From Nocardia altamirensis NBRC 108246 (lineage in GTDB: Bacteria > Actinomycetota > Actinomycetes > Mycobacteriales > Mycobacteriaceae), in NCBI RefSeq assembly GCF_001612685.1, contig NZ_BDAY01000057.1, forward strand, positions 1-60,149: a stretch of 60,149 bases of DNA. Direction: 5' to 3'. The position numbers were made by a program, and so were the translations under genes. This document shows positions 24,417 to 33,507 of the stretch, in pieces (the first letter of the stretch is position 1; the number at the start of each line of letters is the position of its first letter). Below the pieces are notes generated by a model. The model ran no database searches and was not told the DNA's origin. It was given only the letters and a program-made list of their open reading frames with translations.

Positions 24417-25316
24417 GCTTTCGAACGGCAGCGCAGGCCCCTCGTACAGGAGGGCGTCTGCGCTGTCGTAGACGCGGACGGTGAAGTCGCGCAGCTGTTC
24501 GTAGACCTCGGTCTCGACGGCGATCATCGCCGCCAATTCGTCGTCGTTCGATGCCGTCGCCGCGGTGCGCAGTTCGGTCAGTCGCGGCTGGCTCGGCAGT
24601 TCGAGTGGCAAGTCCACCGCGAACGTCCGTGCCACGACCGTGGCCGGAATCACTGTCCCGTCCACGGTTTCCACGTCCAGCCTGGCGGCCTGCGGCGCGA
24701 GCGAGCCGAGCAGGCCGGGCCAGATCCGCCGAATGGTGTACGGCCGCATGCTGAAGTCGCGCCTGCTGCCTGCCCGGATGATCTCCCTGACCTGAGCGCG
24801 TTGCCCATGCCTGAAGTCGAACACCGCTTCGTCGCCCGACTCGGCGTAGACCATCAGCGCACCCTCCGGGGTGCCCGTTCCGGTGCGCGCGCCGACGTGC
24901 CAGCCCGCGTAGGTCACCGACTGCGTTGACAGACCGTAGATTTCGGCGGTCCGATAGGCCCTGGCCAAGGTGTCGAGTTCCGCGCGTTCGCGCAGGCTCT
25001 TCAGCCCGGCCATCCGCCGCTCGTCCACGCGGTCTTGCGCGGCGATGTACGCGCGGTCGACCGCGGCTTTGAGTTCCTCGAGCATCTTCCAGTCTTCGCG
25101 GTCCTCGGCGGCCCGGTAGGCATCCGAGTAGCTCGATTCGAAAGCCTCGATGCTTTGCGTGTCACCCTCGAAGTCGGCGGCCCAATGGGCGCGCCGAGAC
25201 AAGGGTTTCGGCCGTTCGGCCGGTTGTTCCTCGGTTCCGCAGCATGTCCTGGCGGGCTCGTCGTGCTGGCGCACGACATAGAAGTCCCGTCGGACGGCGT
25301 CCATCGACCCCGTCAC
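24393..25316 (-). CDS. Protein of unknown function, partly coiled coil
   Basis: I do not recognise the family. From GTG 25316 (AGGA about 10 nt upstream) the product is 307 residues; ATG 25304 is an alternative and the frame stays open to 25502. Residues about 50-110 are rich in E, D, R and A with heptad-like spacing (SDAYRAAEDREDWKMLEELKAAVDRAYIAAQD), suggesting a helical hairpin or coiled coil. The C-terminal half looks globular with beta character. A Cys pair (TCCGT) lies near the N-terminus. There is no signal peptide. It is convergent with the sulfur operon and overlaps its last gene by 24 bp. Confidence 0.6.
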   Translation of the reverse strand: MTGSMDAVRRDFYVVRQHDEPARTCCGTEEQPAERPKPLSRRAHWAADFEGDTQSIEAFESSYSDAYRAAEDREDWKMLEELKAAVDRAYIAAQDRVDERRMAGLKSLRERAELDTLARAYRTAEIYGLSTQSVTYAGWHVGARTGTGTPEGALMVYAESGDEAVFDFRHGQRAQVREIIRAGSRRDFSMRPYTIRRIWPGLLGSLAPQAARLDVETVDGTVIPATVVARTFAVDLPLELPSQPRLTELRTAATASNDDELAAMIAVETEVYEQLRDFTVRVYDSADALLYEGPALPFESSRGAGCA

Positions 25317-25710
25317 GTGTGTGTCTTCCTGGTCATCGGCGGTCCGGCAACCTCTGGCCAAAGCCAGGTATCCCGCCGCCATGTGCTGGTCGTGCCGTCT
25401 GAACGATCGTTTGGCTGGTGGGGTCACTGCGCCGTGCCCTCCCCTTCTCTTACACATCCCGCAACACAGGCCCGACGGACCGGGAATCCGTCGAACACTC
25501 ACTCCATCGAGGGCAGTCTCGCCCCCGTTTCACGTGTTCATCAATTTTTGATCATGCGTCCAGGACAGCTAAATACCCCGAGACCAAACAGTTACATACC
25601 CGTCGCTACGGAGATCAAACTGGCCGTCGCACCCCTATTTCGAAAACTACCACGAAACATACATGCCTGCATGTATATTTCCGGCCGATTCGGAACGACG
25701 GAGGAGATCG
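25317..25710. other. Intergenic region before the CocE-type hydrolase
   Basis: I see no convincing gene in this 394-bp stretch. It is notably AT-richer than its surroundings from about 25540 to 25690 and holds the palindrome at 25659-25676, so it probably carries the promoter of the hydrolase gene. Confidence 0.5.
25659..25676. promoter_or_regulatory. Operator-like palindrome upstream of the hydrolase gene
   Basis: Perfect 8-bp arms ATACATGC (25659-25666) and GCATGTAT (25669-25676) flank a 2-nt centre. The site ends 34 bp before ATG 25711, within the expected promoter or leader. The size and symmetry fit a TetR- or GntR-type repressor site. Confidence 0.5.
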
Positions 25711-27780
25711 ATGAGGATTGCTCCAGCCCCACCGGGGACGGCAGCCGACGGAGTCGGCGGGGTGGGCAAGCACCGCGGGACCCGCTGGTTCATCGGAGTG
25801 CTCGCCCTACTCGCTGTGTCACAACTACTCGTAGCGCCGACCGCGCCCGCCGCACCAGAGGGGATGCCACAGTGGACCGCGCTGCACGACGGTCCGCAGC
25901 AGTACCCGGGGATTCATATCGACTGGGATGTGCCGATCACGATGAGCGACGGCACCGTGCTGAAGGCGAACGTGTACCGGCCCGCAGACGCGAACGGACC
26001 CGTTACGACGCCGCTGCCGACCATCGTCAACCTGACGCCCTATACCAAGCTGCTCTCGATGATCGCGCAGACCGGGCTCTCGATCCCGGTACTGTCCGAC
26101 GCGATCGTCGGGTTCCTTCGCGACTTCGAGCTGCCGGGCACCCCGCTGGAGGGACTGACCGACGCGACGCGGGTCGCGGGCGGCGGGTTCGGGCGCGCAT
26201 TCGCGGTGGACCCCAACCTGATTCGCAGCGGCTACACGCAGATCGTGGTCGACGTCCGCGGCACCGGCTTCTCCCAAGGGATCTGGGAGCCGTGGGGGCC
26301 GAAGGACCAGCAGGACACCCCCGAGGTGATCGCGTGGGCCGCCGCACAGCCGTGGTCCGACGGGAACGTCGGCATGACCGGCGCCTCGTACTCCGGGATC
26401 AACCAGGTGCAGGCCGCCGAAAAGCAGCCGCCCGCACTGAAAGCCATCGTCCCGGTGGTGCCCGGCAACGACCTGGTGCGCGACATGATCGCGCCGGGCG
26501 GTGCGGCCATCGGGATCCTGCTGCCCTATCTGCTCCTCGTGAACACGGCCAAGTTCGTGCCCGATCTGGTGTCGCTGCTGCAAGGCAGGTTCGATACGCA
26601 GTGGCTCAGCGACCGGCTGGCCAGTCCGCTGTCGTTCCTCGACGTCGGCGTACAGACGTTGGGCACCGACTCGTTCGACCGGATTCCGCCGCAGCTGCAG
26701 GAGGTCCTCGACCCGGCGAGCCCGATCAGGCAGGCGTGGCTCGGGCAGCCGGACCGTATCGCGGTGCCGACCATGGTGATCGGTGGCTGGCACGACAACT
26801 TCGCCAACGGCGAACCCCGTATCTACCAAGACATTCCGCTGCCACCCGGGCAGAAGCAGCTGATCATGGGCAACAGCTATCACGTGAGCACGGGCTTCGA
26901 CATGCGCGGCAAGCCCGGTGAACCGCCGCGCATCGATGTGCTGCAGCGCGCGTGGTTCGACAAGTGGCTCAAGGGCATCGACAACGGGATCGACGGCTAC
27001 GGCCCGGTGACCATGTGGCAGCAGGGTGCCGGGTGGACCAGCGCCGAGCAGTTCCCGCGGCCGGAGGCGAGCCACCGGCGGTTGTACTTCTCGGCGGCGC
27101 CGAGCGGCACCACCGACACCAGCGTGCACGACGGAACCCTCACCGCCGAACCCACTTCCGAGACGAACCGGCTCACCGTGGCACCAGGACTGGCCAGTCT
27201 CTGTTCGGCCGACTCGGTGCAGGGCACCGCGGGCATCCTGGTCTTCTCCGGCTGCGGCAAGGAAGCACGGATCCAGGAACTCAGCGGGCTCACCTTCACC
27301 AGCCCACCGGTGACCGCGCCGACACCGATCTCCGGCCCGATCGCGGTGCACCTCAACACGGTGCACGACGCCACCGACGGCTACTGGACCGCGACGCTGA
27401 ACGATGTTGCCCCGGACGGTCGTTCGGTCACGCTGACGACCGGGCAGCTGATGTCGTCTTTGCGTGTCATCGACGACGGACGAAGCAAGCGTTCACCCGA
27501 CGGTGCGTACACCGATCCGTTCCCGGTGATGTCGCTCGCCGAGCGCCAGGCGGTGGTGCCGGGACAACCCGTCCAGCTCGATGTCGGCCTCGCCCCCACT
27601 GACGCGATTCTCCAACCGGGACACCGGCTTCGGGTCGACATCTTCGCGGGCAACTATCCGAAGGGCCTGCCGATCCGCCCGATGCTGGACGCGACCGAAC
27701 TCAAACCCCAGCACCTGCAACTGGATCCGTCGGCACCCAGTTATCTGAACGTGCCGCTCGCCGGAAACCCCGGCTGGTAG
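25711..27780 (+). CDS. Secreted CocE/NonD family hydrolase (peptidase S15 fold)
   Basis: A 689-residue alpha/beta hydrolase. GGAGGAG precedes ATG 25711. The N-terminus has basic residues then a hydrophobic stretch (RWFIGVLALLAVSQLLVAPTAPAAPEG), so export is likely. The nucleophile elbow is G-A-S-Y-S-G with Ser226; the C-terminal beta-sandwich (from about residue 440) is the galactose-binding-like domain shared with X-Pro dipeptidyl peptidases and cocaine esterase. The middle helical lid is also typical. The ester or amide substrate is unknown. A perfect palindrome upstream suggests repressor control. The gene is convergent with metF across a shared terminator. Confidence 0.88.
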   Translation: MRIAPAPPGTAADGVGGVGKHRGTRWFIGVLALLAVSQLLVAPTAPAAPEGMPQWTALHDGPQQYPGIHIDWDVPITMSDGTVLKANVYRPADANGPVTTPLPTIVNLTPYTKLLSMIAQTGLSIPVLSDAIVGFLRDFELPGTPLEGLTDATRVAGGGFGRAFAVDPNLIRSGYTQIVVDVRGTGFSQGIWEPWGPKDQQDTPEVIAWAAAQPWSDGNVGMTGASYSGINQVQAAEKQPPALKAIVPVVPGNDLVRDMIAPGGAAIGILLPYLLLVNTAKFVPDLVSLLQGRFDTQWLSDRLASPLSFLDVGVQTLGTDSFDRIPPQLQEVLDPASPIRQAWLGQPDRIAVPTMVIGGWHDNFANGEPRIYQDIPLPPGQKQLIMGNSYHVSTGFDMRGKPGEPPRIDVLQRAWFDKWLKGIDNGIDGYGPVTMWQQGAGWTSAEQFPRPEASHRRLYFSAAPSGTTDTSVHDGTLTAEPTSETNRLTVAPGLASLCSADSVQGTAGILVFSGCGKEARIQELSGLTFTSPPVTAPTPISGPIAVHLNTVHDATDGYWTATLNDVAPDGRSVTLTTGQLMSSLRVIDDGRSKRSPDGAYTDPFPVMSLAERQAVVPGQPVQLDVGLAPTDAILQPGHRLRVDIFAGNYPKGLPIRPMLDATELKPQHLQLDPSAPSYLNVPLAGNPGW

Positions 27781-27785
27781 CGAAC

Positions 27786-27815
27786 AGGGCCGGACGCTCT
27801 CGGGTGTTCGGCCCT
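27786..27815. terminator. Bidirectional terminator between hydrolase and metF
   Basis: Perfect arms AGGGCCG (27786-27792) and CGGCCCT (27809-27815) lie 6 nt past the hydrolase stop and touch the metF stop codon from the other strand. No T-run is seen on either side. Confidence 0.55.
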
Positions 27816-28816
27816 CAGGCGCTGATCGGCGCCGCGGTGACGCCGTAGCCGAGGTTGGTGAGAACCTCGGTGGTCGCCTTCGCGAAGTTCAATGTGATGA
27901 AGTGCAGGCACGGCGCGCCCTCGTCGATCAGCCGCTGCGCCATCTCGGTCGCGATCTCGATGCCGACTTCGCGCACCGCAGCCTGGTTTTCGTCAGGCGC
28001 ATCGCCCGCCGCCTTGCTCAGCCGGTCGAGCACCGACGCGGGCAGCGCACGGCCACACAGCTCTTCGGCGCGCGCCACCGTGCGCAGCGAGGTGATCGGC
28101 ATCAGCTCGGGAATGATCGGCTTGGCGCCCTCGATCGGGTCGCACTGCACGAGACGGTCGCGCAGCCGGAGATAGTGCTCGACGTCGAAGAACATCTGGG
28201 TAATCGAATATTCCGCGCCCGCACGCAGTTTCGCGGCCAGGAAGGCGGTATCGCTGTCCAGGTCCGGCGACCGGTGGTGCCCCTGCGGGAACGAGGCGAC
28301 ACCGACGTGGAAGTCGCCGAGGTCGCGCACGATGCGCACGAGTTCCTCGGCGTAGGCGACACCCTCGGGATGCTGCTGCCATTCGCCGAGCGGATCGCCG
28401 GGCGGGTCGCCGCGCAGCACCAGAATGTTGCGGATGCCCGAATCGGCGTAGGAGCCGACCAGCGAACGCAATTCGGCGAGGCTGTGCTCGACGGCGGTCA
28501 GATGCGCCACCGGAAGCAGGGTGGTCTCCTGCGCCAGCTCACCGGTGACCCGCACGGTGCGATCGCGAGTGGAACCGCCTGCGCCGTAGGTCATCGACAC
28601 GAACGCGGGATGCATCCGCTCGAACTGGCGAACAGCACGCCACAGCCGTGCCTCCGCGGCCGCGTCCCGCGGCGGATTGAACTCCACGGAGAAAGGCACG
28701 CCGAGACCGGAATGGGTCCGCAGACTCTGTACAACCGAGGGTGTTCCAGAGACGTTCGGGTGCGTCCGGGGCGGACGGCCTGGGGTCGAGCGTCCCCGCG
28801 CATTATCGAAAGTCAC
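27815..28816 (-). CDS. metF: Methylenetetrahydrofolate reductase
   Basis: A 333-residue TIM-barrel flavoenzyme. SVEFNPPRDAAAEARLWRAVRQFERMHPAFVSMTYGAGGSTRD carries the catalytic Glu and FAD-binding residues of MTHF reductases, followed by HLTAVEHSLAEL and NILVLRGDPPGD. It reduces 5,10-methylene-THF to 5-methyl-THF, the methyl donor for methionine synthesis. The start is taken as GTG 28816. It matches the place of M. tuberculosis Rv2172c, upstream of the prenyl synthase on the opposite strand. No S-box is visible in its own short leader, so the SAM control seen at 12.3 kb does not extend to it. Confidence 0.92.
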   Translation of the reverse strand: MTFDNARGRSTPGRPPRTHPNVSGTPSVVQSLRTHSGLGVPFSVEFNPPRDAAAEARLWRAVRQFERMHPAFVSMTYGAGGSTRDRTVRVTGELAQETTLLPVAHLTAVEHSLAELRSLVGSYADSGIRNILVLRGDPPGDPLGEWQQHPEGVAYAEELVRIVRDLGDFHVGVASFPQGHHRSPDLDSDTAFLAAKLRAGAEYSITQMFFDVEHYLRLRDRLVQCDPIEGAKPIIPELMPITSLRTVARAEELCGRALPASVLDRLSKAAGDAPDENQAAVREVGIEIATEMAQRLIDEGAPCLHFITLNFAKATTEVLTNLGYGVTAAPISA

Positions 28817-28918
28817 CGGTCCAGTGTAAGTGGCGAGCGACGGCGGCCCCGGCGGGTCGGCGCAGCCAACGCGTATTCTTCGGACCAGACCAGCACCCGC
28901 CTGACCTTGGAGGCTCCC

Positions 28919-30058
28919 CTGTCCGCCGGACCCGGTACCCAGACGCCTCACCGCACCTCGGCGGCCGAGCTCATCGCACCCCAGCCTGGCACCCCCGGCT
29001 TCGTCACCGCGGTGGAAAACGCGTTGAACAGGTTCTTCGCCACCCGTCGCGGCATCGTCGAGCAGCTCGGCCCGGTCTTCGTCGAGGCGGCAGATGCGTT
29101 GGAGCTGTTCGTGTTGCGCGGCGGCAAGCGCACCAGGCCCGCGTTCGCGTGGACCGGTTGGCTCGGCGCCGGCGGCGACGGCGAGAGCCAGGAAGCCGAC
29201 GCGGTGCTCACCGCGTGTTCCGCGCTGGAGCTGGTGCAGGCGTGCGCGCTGATCCACGACGACATCATCGATTCCTCGCGCACCCGCCGACGCTTCCCCA
29301 CGGTCCACGTCGATTTCGAGCAGCGCCACCGCGACCGCGACTGGGCGGGTGATTCCGCTCACTTCGGCACCAGCGTCGCGATCCTCATCGGCGACCTGGC
29401 GCTGGCCTGGGCCGATGACATGGTGCACGCCTCCGGGCTCGACCCGGCGGCGATCGCCAGGTTCGCGCCGGTGTGGGCAGGCATGCGCACCGAGGTGCTC
29501 GGCGGGCAGCTGCTCGACATCCACGGTGAGGCGGGCGCCGACGAGTCGGTGGCGGCCGCGCTGCGGATCAACCGGTACAAGACCGCCGCCTACACCGTCG
29601 AACGCCCGCTGCACCTCGGCGCAGCCATCGCGAACGCCGATCAGGGCCTGATCGAGGCCTACCGCACCTACGGCACCGACATCGGCATCGCCTTCCAGCT
29701 GCGGGACGACCTGCTCGGGGTGTTCGGCGATCCCGCGGTGACCGGCAAACCCTCCGGCGACGACCTGCGCGAAGGCAAGCGCACCGTGCTGGTCGCCGAG
29801 GCGTTGCAGCGCGCGGACGCGACCGATCCGGCCGCCGCGAAGCTGCTGCGCACCAGCCTAGGTACCGATCTCGGCGCCGACGAGGTCGAGCGGTTGCGCG
29901 AGGTGCTGACCGAACTCGGCGCGGTGGACGAGGTGGAACGCCGGATCAGCGAGCTCACCGAGGCCGGGCTGGCCGCCATCGAGGCGAGCACGGCGACCCC
30001 GGCCGCCAAGGAGCGACTGCGCGCGATGGCGTTGGCCGCGACCAAACGCGCCGCGTGA
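28919..30058 (+). CDS. Geranylgeranyl/polyprenyl diphosphate synthase, CTG start
   Basis: A 379-residue isoprenyl synthase. The first Asp-rich motif is HDDIIDSS and the second FQLRDDLLGVFGD, with GGKRTRP upstream for the diphosphate. It elongates allylic diphosphates, most likely to GGPP feeding crtB. It corresponds in position to M. tuberculosis idsA2 (Rv2173). No ATG or GTG lies in frame near the N-terminus; CTG 28919 has GGAGG 5 nt upstream and is my choice, with TTG 28907 (no ribosome site) as alternative. A probable -10 box TATTCT lies at 28874-28879. The stop overlaps the crtI GTG. Confidence 0.9.
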   Translation: MSAGPGTQTPHRTSAAELIAPQPGTPGFVTAVENALNRFFATRRGIVEQLGPVFVEAADALELFVLRGGKRTRPAFAWTGWLGAGGDGESQEADAVLTACSALELVQACALIHDDIIDSSRTRRRFPTVHVDFEQRHRDRDWAGDSAHFGTSVAILIGDLALAWADDMVHASGLDPAAIARFAPVWAGMRTEVLGGQLLDIHGEAGADESVAAALRINRYKTAAYTVERPLHLGAAIANADQGLIEAYRTYGTDIGIAFQLRDDLLGVFGDPAVTGKPSGDDLREGKRTVLVAEALQRADATDPAAAKLLRTSLGTDLGADEVERLREVLTELGAVDEVERRISELTEAGLAAIEASTATPAAKERLRAMALAATKRAA

Positions 30059-31650
30059 GAGCTGGTCGATCAGTGAAAACCGTGGCAGGACCGACGGATC
30101 GAGTAGTGGTCGTCGGCGCTGGACTGGCCGGTCTCGCCGCCGCGCTGTATCTGACCGGCGCCGGACGCTCGGTCACCCTGCTCGAGCGGGCAGACCAGCC
30201 CGGCGGGCGGGTCGGGACCTATCGCGGTCCGGACTACGAGATCGATTCCGGCGCTACCGTTTTGACGTTGCCCGAACTGATCACCGACGCCCTTGCCGCG
30301 GTCGGGCGCACCCCGGAGACCTGCAAGCCAGCGCTCCGCATCCACCAGCTGGCCCCCGCCTACCACGCAAAGTTCGCCGACGACAGCACGATCCGGGTGT
30401 TCGCCGACCCCGAGGCGATGGCCGAGGAGGTCGCCGCGGCCTGCGGTCCGGCGGAGGCGCGCCGCTACCGGCGGCTGCGCGCGTGGCTGGCCCGCATCTA
30501 TGCGGCCGAGTTCACCGAATTCATGGACACCAACTTCGATTCACCGGTGGACATGCTGCGGACTCCCGAAAAGCGCAGGGCGCTGGTCTCTTTGGTGCGC
30601 CTCGGCGGGTTCGGCAAGCTCGGCGGCCGGGTCGGGAAGTTCCTGAACGATCCGCGACTGGCCAGGCTGTTCACCTTCCAAGCGTTGTACGCGGGCCTGC
30701 CGCCTGCCGAAGCGCTCGCCGTGTACGGCGCCATCCCGCACATGGACACCGCGCTCGGCGTCTACTTTCCCGAAGGCGGGATGCGCACGATCGCGGCGGC
30801 CATGGCGGAGGCCTTCACCGCGGCAGGCGGCACGCTGGAATTGGGCACCGAGGTAACCGCGGTCGACTACGCGGGCAGGCGGGCCGAGCGGGTACACACG
30901 GCCGACGGCCGCACCTTCGACTGTGACGCGCTGGTGCTCACCGTCGACCTCGGCTCCGTCGCCCGCTTCGGCGTGCGCAGGCGCCGCTGGTTGCGGGCCG
31001 CGCCCTCCGCGGTCGTCGCGCACGGCACCGTGCCCGCCGCGGTGGCCGCCACCTGGCCGGTGCAGGCGCACCACACCATCGAATTCGGCGCGGCATGGGA
31101 CGCCACCTTCGCCGAGATCACCGGCCGCCGAGGACGATTGATGAGCGACCCGTCGTTGCTGCTGACCCGGCCCGCGCTCACCGACCCCGGTCTGGTCATC
31201 GCGCGGGCGGACGGCGCATACGAGCCACTCTCGCTGCTCGCGCCGTGCCCCAACCTGGACTCCGCCCCGCTGGACTGGGCGCGCGTCGGCCCCGCCTACC
31301 TCCGCGAGCTGCTTCTGGTGCTGGAAGAACGCGGATATCGGGGCATTGCTGAGCACTTCACCATCGACCATCTCGATACGCCGCAAACGTGGCACGACCA
31401 AGGCATGCTGGCAGGCACACCGTTCTCCGCGGCCCATCTTTTCCGACAAACCGGACCATTTCGCCCACGCAATTTTCCGCGCACCAGCGACAATGTAGTT
31501 ATCGCAGGTTGCGGCACCACGCCAGGCGTAGGAGTGCCGACCGCACTGCTGTCCGGAAAACTGGCGGCAAACCGTATTACCGGTGATAAGCGCCCTGCTC
31601 GAGATGAAACCGCACCTACCAGCGGGATAGTGTTCCCTGCGACGCCGTAA
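30055..31650 (+). CDS. crtI: Phytoene desaturase
   Basis: A 531-residue FAD-dependent CrtI-type desaturase. The nucleotide fold reads VVVVGAGLAGLAAALYLTGAGRSVTLLERADQPGGRVG and is followed by the acidic DYEIDSGATVLTLP stretch. The C-terminal FAD contact CGTTPGVGVPTALLSGKLAANRI is characteristic. It converts phytoene to lycopene. GTG 30055 overlaps the prenyl-synthase stop (GTGA); GTG 30073 is also possible. It is the second gene of the prenyl synthase-crtI-mptA-crtB block. Confidence 0.93.
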   Translation: MRAGRSVKTVAGPTDRVVVVGAGLAGLAAALYLTGAGRSVTLLERADQPGGRVGTYRGPDYEIDSGATVLTLPELITDALAAVGRTPETCKPALRIHQLAPAYHAKFADDSTIRVFADPEAMAEEVAAACGPAEARRYRRLRAWLARIYAAEFTEFMDTNFDSPVDMLRTPEKRRALVSLVRLGGFGKLGGRVGKFLNDPRLARLFTFQALYAGLPPAEALAVYGAIPHMDTALGVYFPEGGMRTIAAAMAEAFTAAGGTLELGTEVTAVDYAGRRAERVHTADGRTFDCDALVLTVDLGSVARFGVRRRRWLRAAPSAVVAHGTVPAAVAATWPVQAHHTIEFGAAWDATFAEITGRRGRLMSDPSLLLTRPALTDPGLVIARADGAYEPLSLLAPCPNLDSAPLDWARVGPAYLRELLLVLEERGYRGIAEHFTIDHLDTPQTWHDQGMLAGTPFSAAHLFRQTGPFRPRNFPRTSDNVVIAGCGTTPGVGVPTALLSGKLAANRITGDKRPARDETAPTSGIVFPATP

Positions 31651-31713
31651 ACTAGGCGCCGACCTATTCACGTGCGGTTGCGACCGCTGACCATTCGGGG
31701 GGACCGACACCAG

Positions 31714-33507
31714 ATGGCATCCCCCGAAACGCGCGCCGCAGAGGCTCCATTGACTGACACCACCGGCCACGCACCGAGCAATGCGGCGAAGCGCGAATCG
31801 GCCGCCACCGAGCGATCCGAGTCGGTTGCCGCAGCACCACGTGCGTCGGCGAGCACCCTGTCCCAGAGTGCGTGGTCCTTGCTCCGCACCTCCGCCGATT
31901 TCCTCCGCAGCCCGGAAGGGCATGCCGCGCTGCTCGGCTTCTACGGCGCGCTCATGATCACCGTCGGCGGCTTCGGCGCAGGCAGCACCCGGCGGCAGGA
32001 TCCGCTGCTCGAGGCGATGCACCTCTCGTGGCTCCGTTTCGGCCACGGCTACGCGCTGTCGACCATCGTCATCTGGATCGGCGTGCTGCTGATGATCACG
32101 GCGTGGGTCCGGCTCGGTCGCGCCACCATCGGCAAAGGCACCGGGCTCGACGCTCGGGGACGGCAGACGGCGGAGCCGGCGGGGTGGGTAAGCACCGGCG
32201 TGACACTGAACGAATTGCGCGCCATTGTCGGAATCTGGATCACCCCCTTGCTGTTCGCGGTGCCGATGTTCAGCAGGGACGTGTACTCCTACCTGGCACA
32301 GGGCGCGTTGCTGCGCGACGGCTACGACCCGTACGTCGACCCGCCGGTCAAGAACCCGGGTGTGCTGCTGGACAACGTGAGCGAGGTCTGGACGGCGACC
32401 ACCGCGCCTTACGGCCCGGTCTTCCTGCTGCTCGGCCGCGGCATCACCAGCATCACCGGTGACAGCGTGGTCGCAGGCACCATCGCCATGCGCTTCGTGA
32501 TGCTGCCCGGCCTGGTGTTGATGATGTGGGCGGTGCCGTATCTGACCAAGCACCTCGGCGGCAAGCCGACGGTCGCGCTGTGGCTCGCAGTGCTCAACCC
32601 GCTGGTGCTGATCCACCTCATCGGCGGTGTGCACAACGAGATGCTGATGGTCGGACTGATGTGCGCGGCCATCGCGCTGGTGTTGGAACGCCATCACGTG
32701 GCAGGCGTGGTTGTGCTCGCCATCGCTGTGGGGATCAAGGCGACCGCCGGCGTCGCGCTGCCGTTCCTGGTGTGGATCTGGATGCTGCACGAGCGCGAGC
32801 AACGCGCCGCGCGCCGGGCCGGGCGCGACCCGGAACACCTGCCGGAGAGCGAACAGCCCCACGATGCCGCCGAACCGACCGAAGACATGCCACACCCGAC
32901 CATGGTGTTCGCCAAGATCGCCGGTCTCGGCCTGAGCGTATTCGCGATCGTGTTCCTGGCCGCCTCGGCCATCGCAGGCGTCGGCATCGGCTGGCTGACG
33001 GCACTGTCCGGGTCCAAGAAGATCATCCAGTGGCTCTCGCTGCCCACGATCATGGCGCACGCGACCACCTGGGTGACGCCGCTGAACTTCGCGCCGGTGC
33101 TCGACGTGGCCAGGGTGTTGTGTGCGGTGGCGCTGGTCGCCGTCCTCGGGTGGACCTGGTGGCGGTTCCGGCACAGCGAGCGCGAAGCGGTGCTCGGGAT
33201 CCTGATCGCGTTCGTCGCGATCGTCATCCTCTCCCCCGCCGCGCTGCCCTGGTACTACTCGTGGCCGCTCGCGTTGGCCGCCGCCTTCGCGCTGTCCACC
33301 AGAACATTGATGGTGCTGGTCGGCATCTGCACCTGGCTGATGCTGGTCTTCCAGCCGGACGGCTCCATCGGCCTGTACAACTTCGTGCACGTGGCGGCCG
33401 CGACCTTCGCCGCCGTGGTGGCGGCGATGTCGTTGCGCACGGTGGACCCGCTGCGGTTGCGGTCCGCGCCACCGAGCATCGAACCGGCCGCGCCAGCCCG
33501 CCCATGA
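31714..33507 (+). CDS. mptA: Alpha-(1->6)-mannopyranosyltransferase MptA
   Basis: A 597-residue GT-C membrane glycosyltransferase with about 12-13 hydrophobic segments. Strong resemblance to M. tuberculosis Rv2174: GFGAGSTRRQDPLLEAMHLSWLRFGHG, VFSRDVYSYLAQGALLRDGYDPY (with the catalytic Asp of the DxD-like loop) and the VLNPLVLIHLIGGVHNEMLMVGLM stretch. It extends the mannan core of lipomannan/LAM with polyprenyl-phosphomannose as donor. ATG 31714 has GGGGGG-rich sequence 9-15 nt upstream; GTG 31672 would add 14 residues. Its stop overlaps the crtB ATG (ATGA), so crtB translation depends on it. A hydrophilic insert at about 360-400 is longer than in mycobacteria. Confidence 0.93.
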   Translation: MASPETRAAEAPLTDTTGHAPSNAAKRESAATERSESVAAAPRASASTLSQSAWSLLRTSADFLRSPEGHAALLGFYGALMITVGGFGAGSTRRQDPLLEAMHLSWLRFGHGYALSTIVIWIGVLLMITAWVRLGRATIGKGTGLDARGRQTAEPAGWVSTGVTLNELRAIVGIWITPLLFAVPMFSRDVYSYLAQGALLRDGYDPYVDPPVKNPGVLLDNVSEVWTATTAPYGPVFLLLGRGITSITGDSVVAGTIAMRFVMLPGLVLMMWAVPYLTKHLGGKPTVALWLAVLNPLVLIHLIGGVHNEMLMVGLMCAAIALVLERHHVAGVVVLAIAVGIKATAGVALPFLVWIWMLHEREQRAARRAGRDPEHLPESEQPHDAAEPTEDMPHPTMVFAKIAGLGLSVFAIVFLAASAIAGVGIGWLTALSGSKKIIQWLSLPTIMAHATTWVTPLNFAPVLDVARVLCAVALVAVLGWTWWRFRHSEREAVLGILIAFVAIVILSPAALPWYYSWPLALAAAFALSTRTLMVLVGICTWLMLVFQPDGSIGLYNFVHVAAATFAAVVAAMSLRTVDPLRLRSAPPSIEPAAPARP

